A stretch of 64,000 nt of DNA from Plasmopara viticola (Eukaryota > Oomycota > Peronosporomycetes > Peronosporales > Peronosporaceae), in contig MBPM02000010.1 in NCBI GenBank assembly GCA_001695595.3, positions 806,001 through 870,000 on the forward strand. The letters run 5' to 3'. A program made the translations under genes and the position numbers. This document shows, piece by piece, positions 62,640-64,000 of this stretch (position 1 is its first letter; every line of letters starts with the position of its first letter). The notes below the pieces were generated by a model. That model saw nothing but the letters and a program-made list of their open reading frames with translations, was not told the DNA's origin and did not search any database.

Positions 62640-64000
62640 TCATTATTTTCTTCCCACATATCTGTATAAAAAGAAAAACATTTTATCTACTGAGCTTCGG
62701 ACTCGTCAGTATAATTTTAACATTTGTAGCGAGTAGATGGCTAACCAGATGTATGCCTCCCACCGCAAGCGCGAATATACTTTTGGCTAAGCTTGACTTT
62801 GAGTTGATCTTTTCGGGCTTAAACCTGCATTGTATCTGGTTTCTTTTGCATCAAACCTTACTGCATGGTATCGTCTCTTTTGCTCAAGAAGTTTCACTCC
62901 ATTCGCTTCGTAATACTTAATCTCATTTCAGCATTTTTGGTCGGTATTCCTATAAAAATAGTTTCGTAATCGCAAATGTACTCTGAAGATTGACAGCAGT
63001 GTTTCTGAATCTGTTACTCCAGAGTTGTTACTAGGCAATCAAGTGGTTTTGGGCGACCTCATCGCTCTTATTTATCGAAGTGATATAAAATTATTCAATT
63101 CCGTGTTCTTGAGACTGAGTCACTTCGTGTAAGAGCTTCATGAATTTCAGATGTATGCCTCAGCTCATCCATGTGCTCCCAATGGTATTTATTTACTTTC
63201 ATCCTGAGATCATGCCGGACACCATATTTGTTGTATTGTATAAATATATACAAAACTTTAGACTACCCAATCAATAGAATCGACCCTTAATGCGACGACA
63301 AGTCATATAAGGTGCCATTTTTGCGCCACTCACACTTTCGCCCCAGCTCTTGTAATGGGGTTGCTTCTGGTCCGCTTGCTGTAGCAATACTGATTAGATA
63401 TTTTCTTGTGGTCGGGCGCCAGATATTTTTCGATTAACCAACAAAAACTCTCGAGGCAGATTTGTTTCAATCCCACAACGATTTCCAAAAAGCAAAGCAA
63501 CTGAGTATCAATTGATGCGTTTACAATGTTTCTCCGTGTGGCGCATGCAAAGTCGCATTTATGGCCGATTCGTAAGCCTTTACTAGCTCCTTGTAATTCT
63601 AACGTTCACGGTAATGCGCGTTGTCTGTGTGTTACTGCGCGTGTGATACATGGACACGCTAGCCATGTACAACCTTGACAGCTTGCACATGGCTTAATCT
63701 GAATACTTTGTACGTCTAAATTGACAAATTTGTGGTATTATATACAGAGCAAGATACAAAAAATGTCAAAGCTTAGAAAATCTTAACCACTTAGATGAGG
63801 TTACATTTATAATTATTGTGATACTAATATTGGAAGAAAGCATGATGTTTGTCGGAGGCAAATCTATTCACCCGGCAACTGATCAAGCTCTACAAGGTCG
63901 ATGTTGCGAAAGAGTTTTGACTCTATAGCGAGTACATCGTCAATATCCAATATCAAAAAGTGACGACGACGATTCGCTTCTGAAGACATTCAAAGTGCAA
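62640..64000 (+). repeat. Third copy of blocks zeta and epsilon (5' part), running off the window
   Basis: Direct counterpart of 27,530-28,920; about 1.8 kb (25,750-27,530, including a Uma2-like fragment, gene Z copy 6 and eta-prime) is absent at the 62,630 junction. The sequence stays collinear to the end of the window, so the duplicated region probably continues beyond it. Confidence 0.8.

Noticed and set aside
1..64000. CRISPR arrays, bacterial operons, rRNA or tRNA genes
   Set aside because: No regularly spaced short repeats and no recognisable rRNA or tRNA seen; the introns, LTR element, LINE and SINE are all eukaryotic.

Overview
The window looks like a gene-poor, repeat-rich stretch of an oomycete genome, most likely a plant-pathogenic Peronosporales relative (Phytophthora or a downy mildew). 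Evidence: decayed Crinkler (CRN) effector genes with an LYFARK motif at the LFLAK position, a plant-like amino-acid/polyamine permease with short GT-AG introns, an oomycete-style mannosyltransferase, a Ty1/copia element, an L1-like LINE and a short SINE-like repeat. Species cannot be fixed from sequence alone. Almost every protein-coding stretch is interrupted by stops and frameshifts. The only long intact frames are two copies of a 262-codon gene resembling Uma2/PD-(D/E)XK nucleases (17,369-18,157 and 51,851-52,639) and the first 487 codons of the copia polyprotein.

Layout: (1) 1-3,760: a CRN remnant, a fragment of a repeated unknown gene ('gene Z'), an inverted Uma2-like remnant and a SINE. 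(2) 3,893-15,097 and 22,958-34,187: two roughly 11.2-kb arms of one large inverted repeat. Each carries the same ordered set of decayed unknown genes and ends inward in a CRN gene. (3) 15,100-22,950: the spacer, itself an inverted repeat (15,110-16,792 against 18,165-19,535) centred on an intact Uma2-like gene, followed by an F-box-like gene. (4) 34,190-38,700: SINEs, F-box-like copy B and the permease, which is the fullest form of a gene present elsewhere only as 5' stubs. (5) 38,757-41,526: mannosyltransferase remnant and LINE 3' end. (6) 41,527-49,260: a third partial copy of the 11-kb block, split by a 2.9-kb insert that carries a PI4-kinase fragment with an intact intron. (7) 49,378-64,000: more SINEs, divergent Uma2-like genes, then a second version of the 16.8-28.9 kb region in the same orientation, with a 4.4-kb copia element inserted in it and flanked by a 5-bp target duplication.

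How it fits together: this is not an operon or pathway. It is a mosaic made by repeated segmental duplication and inversion, with SINE and copia insertions marking order in time. The recurring cargo (CRN effector, Uma2-like ORF, F-box-like gene, gene Z) moves with the duplicated blocks. The multigene 11-kb block is the main candidate for something undescribed. I recognise no hallmark gene of any known large transposon or virus in it, so its nature is left open. Arm-level identities are by-eye estimates, and assembly artefact cannot be excluded from the sequence alone.
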